Positions 1-8,076 of a stretch of DNA of 64,000 bases are shown piece by piece (positions within the stretch are counted from its first letter, which is position 1; each line of letters begins with the position of its first letter). The stretch covers positions 9,080-73,079 of the forward strand of contig JAUSMR010000012.1 in assembly GCA_030645955.1 (NCBI GenBank), written 5' to 3'. A model generated the notes under the pieces. It worked only from the letters and a program-made list of their open reading frames with translations, had not been told where the DNA came from and did no database searches. This DNA comes from Gallionella sp. Its GTDB lineage: Bacteria > Pseudomonadota > Gammaproteobacteria > Burkholderiales > Gallionellaceae. Both the position numbers and the translations under genes were made by a program.

Positions 1-2
1 AA

Positions 3-623
3 ACGCCGGTCATCGCCAACCTCACCGGTCCGGTGAGCCTGGCTTCCTCACTTATCGATCCGCTAATCTTTTACAAGGGTCTGATTACTGACAGCCAGAA
101 AGTCCACAAGCTGATGCAGACCGTCAACGAAAACCTTATCCGGTTTGGCGACGCGCTGGTTGAAGCGGGCGCCGACGTGATCTGCATCGCTGATCCGTCG
201 GCGTCGGGCGAGATATTGGGAAAAAAGGCTTTTGCCGAGTTTGCCCTGCCGTACATAAACATCCTGGTGAATTACTTTCGGAAAAAACACGGCATCCCGT
301 CCATCGTGCATATTTGCGGCGATGTGCGCTGCCTCGGCAGCCTGTTATCCGAGATTGCCGCCGAATCCATCAGCGTGGATGCAATGGTCAGCATCAAAAC
401 GCTCAAGGAGCTCGCTCCCGCCAAAGTGTCGATGGGCAACGTAAGCACCTACTTGCTGGAAAAAGGCGCACCGGATGAGATTAAGAAACACGGCGAACGG
501 TGCATGAGGGGCGGAGTGGGTATCCTCGCACCGGCCTGCGGCATCAGCCCCATCACCCCGGTTGCGAATATCAAAGGGCTTTCGAGAGCAGTCTTTGAAG
601 GCAGTTCAGCCGTAAAGATCTAA
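3..623 (+). CDS. MtaA/CmuA-type corrinoid methyltransferase (uroporphyrinogen decarboxylase family), 5' partial
   Basis: The reading frame is open from the left edge (frame beginning at base 3), so the start lies outside the window; the GTG at 33 is internal. The first residues (NLTGPVSLASSLIDP) match the URO-D fold family in which MtaA and CmuA move methyl groups between a methylcobamide and a thiol or corrinoid acceptor. A His-x-Cys pair (VHICGD) and a later Cys (APACGISP) are the expected zinc/thiol ligands of MtaA-type enzymes. The stop is followed after about 20 bp by a RACE-type activator gene, then hydantoinase and DUF1638 genes, the usual company of corrinoid methyl-transfer systems. 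Substrate is unknown: neither the corrinoid protein nor the substrate methyltransferase is in view. Confidence 0.85.
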   Translation, partial: TPVIANLTGPVSLASSLIDPLIFYKGLITDSQKVHKLMQTVNENLIRFGDALVEAGADVICIADPSASGEILGKKAFAEFALPYINILVNYFRKKHGIPSIVHICGDVRCLGSLLSEIAAESISVDAMVSIKTLKELAPAKVSMGNVSTYLLEKGAPDEIKKHGERCMRGGVGILAPACGISPITPVANIKGLSRAVFEGSSAVKI

Positions 624-643
624 TCAGTGTGTAAGGACAGGTG

Positions 644-2479
644 ATGGGTAAAGTAGAAATCCGGTTTCTGCCACAAAACAAGGTAGTGGATGCCGCTATC
701 GGCTCCTGCCTCATGCAGGTGGCGCGAGAAGCCTTTATCGATATTGAGTCGTCATGCAGCGGCAAAGGCACCTGCGGCAAATGCTTGGTCCAGCTTGTTG
801 ACGGAAGGGCGGACGAGCCGCACCCCGAAGAGATCAAGCATATCAGCGGTGAAAATCTCGCGCAGGGCGTGAGGCTGGCCTGCCGCCTGAAAGTCACCGG
901 TGTGGCCGACTACCAGGTGCTGGGGGTGGGCGGGAAAAAACACCGCATCCTGTCCGAAGGGCTGATGCCGGAGTTCAACCTGAATCCGAACATCCGCAAG
1001 GAATACATCGAGCTTGAAAAGCCGAAGCTGGAAGACAATCTGGACGACGTTTCGAGGCTGGAACGGGCACTCGGACTCAGCTTTAGCGAAAAACTTCCAC
1101 TCTCCTTGCTGCAACAAATCCCCGGCGTGTTGCGGAGCAGCGGGTTCAAGGCAACGCTTGTGTTGGCGGGCGGAGAACTTGTCGGCATCGAACCCGGCGA
1201 CACCACTTCTCTTTGTTACGGCGCAGCGGTGGATATCGGCACCACCACGGTGGTGGTCTCCCTGGTAAATCTTGTCACCGGCGAAGAATTGGCCGCGTGC
1301 ACGATGATCAACCCGCAGAAGAACCACGGCCTCGACGTGTTGAGCCGCATCCAGCATGTACGGGAATACACGGGCGGGCTTGATGAATTAAGCCGCATGG
1401 TGCGGGAATGCATTGATACGCTGATCACCGAGGCTTGCAAGGATGCGGAGGTGGAGCGGCACAACATTTACGAAATATCGGTGGCAGCGAATTCCACGAT
1501 GATGCATTTTTTTCTCGGCGTCGATCCGTCGGGCATTGGAAAATCCCCGTATGTTCCCGCTTTCACAAGGGGAGTGAATGTCGCGGCACAGCAACTGGGA
1601 CTCGCGATATCGCCTTTCGGTTCGGTCTACTGCTTGCCGTCCGTATCCGCTTACATCGGGGCGGACATCGTGGCGGGAATTCTCTGCGCGGAACTGGCCG
1701 ACAAGGATGAGCGTGCGCTTTTTATCGACATCGGCACCAATGGCGAAATCGCCTTCAGCTCGAAGGGAAAGATATGCTCCTGCTCCACCGCCGCAGGCCC
1801 GGCGCTGGAGGGGATGAACATAAGCTGCGGCATGCGCGCGGCCAACGGCGCGATTGAAAAAGTATTCATAAACGATGATGTCGAAGTCCACACCATTGGC
1901 GGTAAGGCGGCAGTGGGCTTGTGCGGCAGCGGCATCATCGATGCCGTGGGGGAGCTGATTAAAGCCGGGGTGGTCATGCCATCCGGGCGCTTCGTGAAAT
2001 TACAGCCGGGAGATACGCCGCCGTGGGCGCACAGGTTGCAAAGCGGCGATGGCCCGGCGAGCTTCTTACTCAGCGCCGGCAAAAAGGGTTATGGCCCCAT
2101 TGCGATAACGCAGAAGGACATCCGGCAGGTTCAGCTTGCGAAGGGAGCAATACTTTCAGGCATATTGGCGCTGTTAAGCGAGCTCGGCATCGGCCTGCAG
2201 GACATTGACCGCGTTTACATTGCCGGCGCGTTCGGTTTTCATGTGCGCATGGAAAGTTTCGCCCGCTTGGGTGTGATTCCGAAGGAGCTGCTCGACCGCA
2301 TCAGCCTTATCGGCAATTCGTCCAAATCCGGCGCTATCCTGTGCCTGCTCTCGAAGGAGAAACGGGAAGAGGCGGCGCGCCTCGCGCGGAAAATAGAATA
2401 CACCGAGCTGTCGTGCTTTCCGGATTACGACAAGTTGTTCACCAAGTGTCTTTCATTCCCCAGCGTCGAACCGGCATGA
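644..2479 (+). CDS. RACE-type ASKHA protein with N-terminal 2Fe-2S domain (DUF4445)
   Basis: This is a reductive activator of corrinoid enzymes: ATP hydrolysis by an ASKHA domain drives reduction of inactive Co(II) corrinoid. Residues 1-90 are a plant-type ferredoxin domain with cysteines at about 38, 44, 47 and 80 (CSGKGTCGKC ... LACRL). A linker follows, then the ATPase with a phosphate loop (AVDIGTTTVVVSLV) and a second glycine-rich strand (FIDIGTNGEIAF). Length of 611 aa is normal for the family. ATG 644 is preferred over GTG 641 because AAGGA at 633-637 then has a 6-nt spacer. The stop overlaps the next start (ATGA at 2476), so the two genes are translationally coupled. Soluble and cytoplasmic. 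Confidence 0.9.
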   Translation: MGKVEIRFLPQNKVVDAAIGSCLMQVAREAFIDIESSCSGKGTCGKCLVQLVDGRADEPHPEEIKHISGENLAQGVRLACRLKVTGVADYQVLGVGGKKHRILSEGLMPEFNLNPNIRKEYIELEKPKLEDNLDDVSRLERALGLSFSEKLPLSLLQQIPGVLRSSGFKATLVLAGGELVGIEPGDTTSLCYGAAVDIGTTTVVVSLVNLVTGEELAACTMINPQKNHGLDVLSRIQHVREYTGGLDELSRMVRECIDTLITEACKDAEVERHNIYEISVAANSTMMHFFLGVDPSGIGKSPYVPAFTRGVNVAAQQLGLAISPFGSVYCLPSVSAYIGADIVAGILCAELADKDERALFIDIGTNGEIAFSSKGKICSCSTAAGPALEGMNISCGMRAANGAIEKVFINDDVEVHTIGGKAAVGLCGSGIIDAVGELIKAGVVMPSGRFVKLQPGDTPPWAHRLQSGDGPASFLLSAGKKGYGPIAITQKDIRQVQLAKGAILSGILALLSELGIGLQDIDRVYIAGAFGFHVRMESFARLGVIPKELLDRISLIGNSSKSGAILCLLSKEKREEAARLARKIEYTELSCFPDYDKLFTKCLSFPSVEPA

Positions 2480-4428
2480 AATACGGAATCGGAATTGATA
2501 CCGGAGGCACGTTCACCGACAGCGTAATTGTCGATTTCAACGAACGGCGGCTTGTTTCCAAGGCGAAGGCGTTGACCACCAAGCAGGACTTGCGGATAGG
2601 GATACAAAACTCCCTCGCCGCGCTGGATAACAGCCTGTTTCCCGACGTGAAGCTGGTGTCGCTCTCCACCACGCTTGCCACCAACAGCGTGGTGGAAGGG
2701 AAAGGCTCCAGGGTCGGCCTGATAATCGCCGTGCCGGATGAAAACAGTTTCAAGCTTCCCGCGAACATCCCGGCGGAGGATGTTGCCGTCATCCGCGGCG
2801 CGCACAACCTCGGCGGGGACGAGACCGCGCCTCTCGATATCGACGCCGCCCACAAGGCGATCCGGCGCATGAAAGACAGGGTGGATGCGTTCGCGGTATC
2901 GGGATATTTCAGCATCTACAATTCCGCGCAGGAGCTGCAATTGAAGGAGCTGATAGCGAAGGAATGCGGCCATCCGGCTGTCTGCGGCCACGAGCTTTCC
3001 AGCGGCGTGGGGATGGTGGAGCGGGCCGTTACCGCGGCGCTTAACGCAAGCCTGCTCCCCGTCATCGGTGAACTGCTGGACGCGGTGATGCATATCCTGG
3101 CGGAAAAGAATATACAGGCTCCCCTGATGGTGGTGCGCGGTGACGGCTCGCTCATCAGCGAAAAATCGGCGCGGAACAGACCCGTCGAAACAGTCCTGTC
3201 CGGCCCCGCAGCAAGCGTGATCGGAGCATGCTGGCTCACCGGCCTGAACGACGCGGTGGTGGTGGACATGGGCGGAACCACCACCGACATCGGTGTTATC
3301 ACCGGTGCCATTCCGGCTGCCAGCGAGAACGGCGCGGTTGTCGGCGGATGGCGGACGCGCGTGCGGTCGATTGACATGTGGACCGCCGGCCTCGGCGGTG
3401 ACAGCAGGATACTGGTGAAATCGGCGGATGAAATCCATATCGGCCCGCGCCGGGTGGTGCCACTGTCGCTGGCGTCAAGCCAATGCCCGGCGTTGAATGA
3501 TGCCATGAGAGCGCTGGCCGCCACGCAGGGCCCGGCGCTGAAGGAGCTCGACCTGGATTTTTTCACGCTGTTGAAAATGCCCCCGTTTGCGGTTGGTAAA
3601 TATGAGCGGCTGATGCTGGAGGCGCTGGATGGCAAAGTGCTTCACCGCGCCGACATCGAAAGGATATCCGGACCGTCGGTAAACATAGACCAGTTCGTGA
3701 AGCTCGGTTTCGTGGCCGAGGTCTCCTTTACGCCAACCGACCTGCTTCATGTAAAAGGGGCGCTCCAATTGTGGGATAGCACCTCCTGCGAAGAAGCGAT
3801 GAAATTTTATGGAAACAAGACCGGACTGGACCGGGAAAAACTGATCGCGCTGTTCTTCGATGAAATAATCGCAAAGCTCAAATTCAATATTGCCGCGAAA
3901 TCTCTGGCGGAAGAAGGGATCGCGCTGCCCACGCGCGAAAGCCGTGAACTCCTCGGCGGTCTTCTCCGGTTGGACGGCAATGGGGGCATCGCGGCTCGCT
4001 TCAGCATGAAAAGGCCGCTGGTGGCGGTCGGTGCGCCCGTAAAAGCATATTTCCCCCAGGTGGCAAGCGATCTCGGCGCACAACTGGTGGTGCCCGAACA
4101 CGCGGAAGTGGCCAACGCGGCGGGAGCCGTTACCGGCCGGGTTACCGCCATGGCGCAGGTTTTCGTAAGACCGCTACGCCCCGTCGGCTTTGCCGTGGTA
4201 GCCGCCGATGAACACAAAGTCTTCGATGATGTTGAACCTGCGATCATTTACGCCGAGCAGATTGCGCGCGCAACAGCGGAGCGCCATGCAACGGAAACCG
4301 GCGGGAAAAATCTGGAAACCACCGTGCACACCGAAGAAAAATCCGCCCCTCTCGCCAGCGGCTGGGGAAAAACCATTTTTCTGGAGCTCAAAATAACCGC
4401 AATGGCCATCGGCCAGCCGTACGTATGA
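2476..4428 (+). CDS. Hydantoinase/oxoprolinase (HyuA)-family protein
   Basis: A 650-aa ASKHA-fold protein of the hydantoinase A/acetone carboxylase beta family. The N-terminal phosphate loop GIDTGGTFTDSVIV begins at residue 5 and the second signature VDMGGTTTDIGVI lies near residue 265. Classical members carry out ATP-dependent amide or ring opening, but copies next to RACE and DUF1638 genes are common in corrinoid methyl-transfer loci and may be accessory activators there; that role is an inference. The start at 2476 overlaps the upstream TGA. Longer readings of this frame begin inside the preceding gene and are rejected. Confidence 0.85.
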   Translation: MKYGIGIDTGGTFTDSVIVDFNERRLVSKAKALTTKQDLRIGIQNSLAALDNSLFPDVKLVSLSTTLATNSVVEGKGSRVGLIIAVPDENSFKLPANIPAEDVAVIRGAHNLGGDETAPLDIDAAHKAIRRMKDRVDAFAVSGYFSIYNSAQELQLKELIAKECGHPAVCGHELSSGVGMVERAVTAALNASLLPVIGELLDAVMHILAEKNIQAPLMVVRGDGSLISEKSARNRPVETVLSGPAASVIGACWLTGLNDAVVVDMGGTTTDIGVITGAIPAASENGAVVGGWRTRVRSIDMWTAGLGGDSRILVKSADEIHIGPRRVVPLSLASSQCPALNDAMRALAATQGPALKELDLDFFTLLKMPPFAVGKYERLMLEALDGKVLHRADIERISGPSVNIDQFVKLGFVAEVSFTPTDLLHVKGALQLWDSTSCEEAMKFYGNKTGLDREKLIALFFDEIIAKLKFNIAAKSLAEEGIALPTRESRELLGGLLRLDGNGGIAARFSMKRPLVAVGAPVKAYFPQVASDLGAQLVVPEHAEVANAAGAVTGRVTAMAQVFVRPLRPVGFAVVAADEHKVFDDVEPAIIYAEQIARATAERHATETGGKNLETTVHTEEKSAPLASGWGKTIFLELKITAMAIGQPYV

Positions 4429-4531
4429 AGCGCTCATTTATGGAACATTTTTTGAAACTGATTTCGTGTGGCAAGTTAATGGGGCCGCTTAAGAATGGGT
4501 GGCATACCCTGCAATCCTGGAGTGACCAACC

Positions 4532-5173
4532 ATGAGAATCGGCGTTGTTGCCTGCGACATAATGAAGCTCGAGCTGGACAAGCTATTAAGCAAAACCCCC
4601 GGTATCACCGAGGTCATTTATCTTGAGGCGGCGCTCCACTGCTATCCGAAAAAGATGAAAGCAACCATCCTGGAAAATGTGAATGCCATCAAGGATAAGG
4701 TGGATGTGATCTTCCTCGGCTACGGTTTTTGCAATGCGCTGGAAGGGATAGAGGACGAGATCGACATACCGGTAGTGATGCCACAGATGGATGACTGCAT
4801 CCAGATATTCATGACGCCACAAAAATATGGCGAAGCAATACGCAAAGAGGTCGGAACCTGGTTCATGAGTCCCGGCTGGGCAGAAATTGGGGTCGAAATG
4901 GTTATCAAGGAGAACCATCTGGACAGGGTCGTGAAATACGGCAAAGACCCGATGGAAATGGCCAAGAGACTTTTTACGCACTACCGGCGCGGACTCTTCA
5001 TCGATACCGGGGTGGGGAATGACGACTACTATATCGGCAAGTCGAACGAGTTTTGCGACGTCTTCTCGCTGACGCTGGAGAAGACGACGGGAACTTCCGC
5101 AGTGCTGAAAGAACACCTGGAAATAACCCAGAAGATCGCCGCAAAAGCGGCAACAGCGCGGGAAAAGGCGTAA
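4532..5173 (+). CDS. DUF1638 domain protein, copy 1
   Basis: A 213-aa soluble protein beginning MRIGVVACDIMKLEL, with conserved Cys/Gly/Asp signatures (FLGYGFC, PQMDDCIQIF) typical of DUF1638, a family of unknown biochemistry that co-occurs with MtaA-like methyltransferases and RACE proteins. GGAGTGACCAACC lies just upstream of the ATG. It is the fourth gene of the corrinoid cluster, about 100 bp after the hydantoinase gene. A second copy, roughly 85% identical by eye, sits at 17774-18436 on the other strand beside a CobW GTPase. A corrinoid-linked role is inferred from context only. Confidence 0.85.
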   Translation: MRIGVVACDIMKLELDKLLSKTPGITEVIYLEAALHCYPKKMKATILENVNAIKDKVDVIFLGYGFCNALEGIEDEIDIPVVMPQMDDCIQIFMTPQKYGEAIRKEVGTWFMSPGWAEIGVEMVIKENHLDRVVKYGKDPMEMAKRLFTHYRRGLFIDTGVGNDDYYIGKSNEFCDVFSLTLEKTTGTSAVLKEHLEITQKIAAKAATAREKA

Positions 5174-5213
5174 GAAACCTGTAATGCTATTTTTAAATTA
5201 AACATGCTTTTTT

Positions 5214-5265
5214 GTAGGGCGGGTTCCACCCGCCGGATAAAGCTGTCGGGCGGAGCCCGACCTAC
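5214..5265. repeat. Interspersed palindrome (REP-like)
   Basis: Imperfect inverted repeat with arms gtagggcgggttccacccg and its near complement ending cccgacctac, separated by a short loop. It lies just past the DUF1638 stop and could stop transcription or be a REP-type element. Confidence 0.7.
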
Positions 5266-5392
5266 GAATTAACTTCCTTTTTGAATGGAATATCTTGGTC
5301 GCGGGAAGAATGTGAGTGCATTTTTTTATAGAGGATACTTGTTTACATCATCAAAGCAATTAATTCCATTTCTCCATCCATAGTGAAATATC

Positions 5393-5443
5393 GTAGGGTG
5401 CATTTTATGCACCAACAGCTACGGTGCATAAAATGCACCCTAC
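5393..5443. repeat. Interspersed palindrome (REP-like)
   Basis: Near-perfect inverted repeat: gtagggtgcattttatgc is mirrored about 10 bp later by gcataaaatgcaccctac. Together with the palindrome at 5214 it fills most of the 358-bp gap before the arsM gene. Confidence 0.75.
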
Positions 5444-5532
5444 ATTGTTATTGCTGTTTTGAAAGAGAAATGGAATATCAACCAACACGGCAAACAAAAG
5501 CTTTTCCGAAAACTCTGAGAGGAGAACAAATA

Positions 5533-6363
5533 ATGAAACCCGAAGAAGTCCGTCAAGTGGTGCGGGAACGCTACGGCAAATTTGCGGAATCAGCCGGTCA
5601 CGCCGAGGATTCATGTTGCACTAAGCCGGCTATCAAGGCTTGCTGCGCGCATGAGCAGGCCATCTATAGCGGGTCAGAGCTCTCCTCGGTACCGGAGGTT
5701 GCGCGAAATCTTTCGCGCGGTTGCGGCAACCCGACCGGCTTTGCGAATTTGCAGCCGGGCGAGGCCGTCGTTGACCTCGGTTGCGGAGGCGGCATCGATG
5801 TGATCCTGGCTGCGCGCAAGGTGGGTGCAGGCGGCAAAGTGTACGGGGTCGATTTCACGCTGCAAATGATTGAACAGGCGAAACAGGCTGTGGCGCAGGC
5901 CAGCCTGCCGGATCGCAGCGTCGAGTTTTGCCATGCATCCCTGGAGGACACGACGCTGCCGGACGCCAGTGCCGATGTGGTGATCTCCAATTGCGTCATC
6001 AATCTGTGCCCCGACAAAAACGCGGTTTATCGAGAGGCGTTTCGCATACTTAAACCGGGCGGGAGGCTCGCCATCTCCGATATCCTGTTGACCGGGCCGA
6101 TTGACGCAGCGTTGCGCGAGCGGCTGCAAACGGACTGGGCGGGTTGTACCGGCGGCGCGATACCGGAAGGCGAATACTGGGATACGTTGAAGAACGCGGG
6201 ATTTTCCGAAATTATAATCGTCGCACGTCACCTACTCTCCGACCCCGAACTCGACGGGATGGCGTGCTGCCCCGGCAAGGAATACACACCGGCCCCGGCG
6301 GGCGATGACTTAAGCCAGGTACAAGGCAAAGTGATAAGCGTCAAATTCACCGCAATCAAATAA
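5533..6363 (+). CDS. arsM: Arsenite S-adenosylmethionine methyltransferase (ArsM), short form
   Basis: A 276-aa SAM-dependent methyltransferase. Motif I (VVDLGCGGGIDV) follows an N-terminal region with a Cys pair (DSCC) and RGCGNP, then SNCVINLCPDK and WAGCTGGA, which place cysteines where ArsM holds As(III). A CCPG segment lies near the C-terminus. It should methylate arsenite in the cytoplasm. ATG 5533 is chosen because GAGGAGAACAAATA precedes it; the 50 codons open upstream run into the palindrome at 5393 and look non-coding. A second, longer ArsM is at 27011-28048. The gene stands alone, between the corrinoid cluster and VapBC. Confidence 0.85.
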   Translation: MKPEEVRQVVRERYGKFAESAGHAEDSCCTKPAIKACCAHEQAIYSGSELSSVPEVARNLSRGCGNPTGFANLQPGEAVVDLGCGGGIDVILAARKVGAGGKVYGVDFTLQMIEQAKQAVAQASLPDRSVEFCHASLEDTTLPDASADVVISNCVINLCPDKNAVYREAFRILKPGGRLAISDILLTGPIDAALRERLQTDWAGCTGGAIPEGEYWDTLKNAGFSEIIIVARHLLSDPELDGMACCPGKEYTPAPAGDDLSQVQGKVISVKFTAIK

Positions 6364-6440
6364 TTCCATTGGCTAGTTGTTCCATCAATAACCCTGTTTT
6401 AACCTGATGGATTAATTGGCTTGAATGCCTCGTCAACAGA

Positions 6441-6464
6441 TGGTATAAATCACGGTATATACCA
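6441..6464. promoter_or_regulatory. Putative vapBC operator
   Basis: Inverted repeat tggtata ... tatacca just before the ribosome binding site of the antitoxin gene, with an inner palindrome ggtatatacc. Type II antitoxins of the AbrB/VapB type commonly bind such sites to autorepress. Confidence 0.5.
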
Positions 6465-6484
6465 ATCAGAAAAGGAGCCTCACT

Positions 6485-6739
6485 ATGCATACCGCCAAGC
6501 TTTTTAAGAATGGCCGCAGCCAGGCTGTGCGTCTGCCGGCCGAGTTTCGCTTCGAAGGCGACGAAGTGTTGATCCGGCGCGATCAAGCTACCGGTGAAGT
6601 TATCTTGACTCCGCGCAACCGGAAATTCGAAGAGTGGATCAAGCTGCGTGACCGCCTGATCGCCGAAGCGCCCGAGGAATTCGAGAGCTTTGAAATACCG
6701 CGCGACCCCGCGCCGCCCGTTGACCGGAATTGGTCATGA
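6485..6739 (+). CDS. vapB: VapB-type antitoxin (AbrB/MazE fold)
   Basis: An 84-aa protein with the N-terminal swapped-hairpin DNA-binding motif ([20 protein letters not shown]) and an acidic C-terminal tail that would wrap the toxin. AAAAGGAG precedes the ATG with good spacing. The stop overlaps the toxin start (ATGA, 6736-6739), giving coupled synthesis. The inverted repeat upstream at 6441 is a likely autoregulatory operator. Confidence 0.9.
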   Translation: MHTAKLFKNGRSQAVRLPAEFRFEGDEVLIRRDQATGEVILTPRNRKFEEWIKLRDRLIAEAPEEFESFEIPRDPAPPVDRNWS

Positions 6740-7293
6740 GCATCGCGCATCCCTATATGCTGGACACCAACGCCGCGTCCACGCTGATTCGCGGGCGCGT
6801 CAGCGAGGGTTTGCAGAACTTGCTGATGGAACACAGCGCCTGCGTTTCCGTGATCACCGAAGCGGAGCTGCGTTTCGGCGTGAAGCGGAGGCCGGATGCC
6901 ACCCGGCTGGCAAAAGCCGTCGAAGCTTTCTTGCAGGACACACCGGTATTGCCGTGGACATCCTCCACCGCGCACGCCTATGCCGAATTGCGCACCCACA
7001 TGGAAACCCAGGGCATCGGCCTGTCGGCCATGGATATGCTGATTGCCGCCCATGCCATTGCCGCAGGCTGCACGCTGCTCAGCGCCGACCGCGCCTTTAT
7101 GCAAGTGCCCGATCTGCGCGTGATCGACTGGTCCTCAAACAGTGCTGCAACACCCGCACAGAAAGTGCGCGACAAGCTTGCCCGTGCAGGCATCACAACA
7201 CGCGATATTAAAGATGCCATCGCTCAGACTCGAACCGCTGGGCGACATGCGGCCCCAAAAACCAAAGCCGTAAAAAAAGCCAAAGCGAAGTAG
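6736..7293 (+). CDS. vapC: VapC-type PIN-domain ribonuclease toxin with basic C-terminal extension
   Basis: PIN domain from residue 1 to about 133 with the acidic metal ligands: D in YMLDTNA, E in [12 protein letters not shown] in SAMDMLIAA and D in LSADRAF, ending PDLRVIDW. VapC toxins usually stop there (about 130-140 aa). This one runs about 50 residues further and ends in a lysine-rich tail ([11 protein letters not shown]). The extension could help nucleic-acid binding or be a read-through fusion. It follows vapB with a 4-nt overlap. Confidence 0.85.
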   Translation: MSIAHPYMLDTNAASTLIRGRVSEGLQNLLMEHSACVSVITEAELRFGVKRRPDATRLAKAVEAFLQDTPVLPWTSSTAHAYAELRTHMETQGIGLSAMDMLIAAHAIAAGCTLLSADRAFMQVPDLRVIDWSSNSAATPAQKVRDKLARAGITTRDIKDAIAQTRTAGRHAAPKTKAVKKAKAK

Positions 7294-7329
7294 GCGGCAC
7301 GCCACTCGCTTTTCGCTGAAGCTGAACCC

Positions 7330-7410
7330 ATGACCACAAATCGACTCCGAACTTTTCATCCAAAGACCGCCAGGGAATATTGGCAAGATTGGAAAAGGAG
7401 ACAAACATGA
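7330..7410 (+). pseudogene. Possible C-terminal remnant of a RelE/HigB-type toxin
   Basis: A short frame, open from about 7294 with an ATG at 7330, ends at a TGA overlapping the ATG of the antidote gene (7407-7410). It reads ...FHPKTAREYWQDWKRRQT. Addiction killer proteins paired with this antidote family often end in a similar YW-x-D-basic tail. It is interpreted as what is left of a deleted toxin gene; too short to be sure. Confidence 0.3.
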
Positions 7411-7739
7411 ACAAAAAAATAAAAGCAGCGGTATCACACCATGAACGCGAAGTGGCCGAACTGCGCGCAGATCGCGAGCTGGCTGTCGAATATCTCAAAG
7501 CCGCCATGGAATCGCTCGACGACCCGGATGATCGTGCAGCAGGACTACTCGCACTGCGCACCGTTGCGGAAGCGTATGGCGGCCTTGGGGCAGTTGCGGC
7601 TGAAGCCGGGATCAGCCGCGAAACACTGTATCGCACACTCTCTGCCAAGGGCAACCCGACACTGAAAACGCTGCTTGCTGTACTGAAAGCCGTGGGTATG
7701 AAACTCTCGGTAGAGCCAGACCAGCACGCTGCGGCATAA
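7407..7739 (+). CDS. Addiction-module antidote protein (HTH, HigA-2-like)
   Basis: A 110-aa protein whose second half carries a helix-turn-helix (GAVAAEAGISRETLYRTLSA) followed by GNPTLKTLLAVLKAVGMKL, the signature of the putative addiction module antidote family. AAAAGGAG lies 6 nt before ATG 7407. Full-size relatives pair with an upstream RelE-like killer protein; here only a 26-codon remnant may survive, so this antitoxin looks orphaned. Confidence 0.75.
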   Translation: MNKKIKAAVSHHEREVAELRADRELAVEYLKAAMESLDDPDDRAAGLLALRTVAEAYGGLGAVAAEAGISRETLYRTLSAKGNPTLKTLLAVLKAVGMKLSVEPDQHAAA

Positions 7740-7897
7740 GCCGGAAAATTATTTCGAACACGACCCGTTTAATTCGTCCAATTTCGGTTAAGCGGCGGTT
7801 GTGAGTATCCGCTTCCCAGCAAGCAATTTTGAAACATGCAGTTCTGCTGAGTGCTAGAAGCGGAAGCACATGCTGATAGCTGGGATAGTCGGTTCAT
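7740..7897. other. Intergenic flank of the RIT element
   Basis: No gene recognised between the antidote gene and the first palindrome of the RIT element. Confidence 0.5.
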
Positions 7898-7927
7898 CGG
7901 CCTTATGTGAAGCTTCACATAAGGCCG
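7898..7927. repeat. 30-bp perfect palindrome at RIT left end
   Basis: Centre between 7912 and 7913 (TTATGTGAAG then CTTCACATAA with matching flanks). Likely recombinase-binding or crossover region. Confidence 0.85.
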
Positions 7928-7955
7928 ATTATGCACAGTTCTCGATTATGTGAAG
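7923..7955 (+). repeat. RIT terminal inverted repeat, left
   Basis: 33 bp identical to the reverse complement of 11080-11112, from ggccgattatg to attatgtgaag. Confidence 0.9.
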
Positions 7956-8076
7956 TTTGGGATCGAATTGTGCTGAGAGGTAGGATGTAAGCGGCAAGGC
8001 AGGGTTTGATGCAAATGTAAGCTGGACATAATTTCTGCGGTAGTCTGAAGTAGTAGTCCCACTTCAGGAGACTATT

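Noticed and set aside
1..640. Cobalamin riboswitch controlling the corrinoid cluster
   Set aside because: No upstream leader is present in the window, so it cannot be assessed.
2425..3438. Minus-strand frame of 337 codons opposite the hydantoinase-family gene
   Set aside because: Antisense shadow; no start signal and no recognisable domain.
5214..5443. Pair of palindromes as a CRISPR-like array
   Set aside because: The two palindromes differ in sequence and there are no regularly spaced repeats or cas genes.
7740..7897. tRNA attachment site for the RIT element
   Set aside because: No tRNA-like cloverleaf is visible on either flank, and RIT elements are not known to need one.
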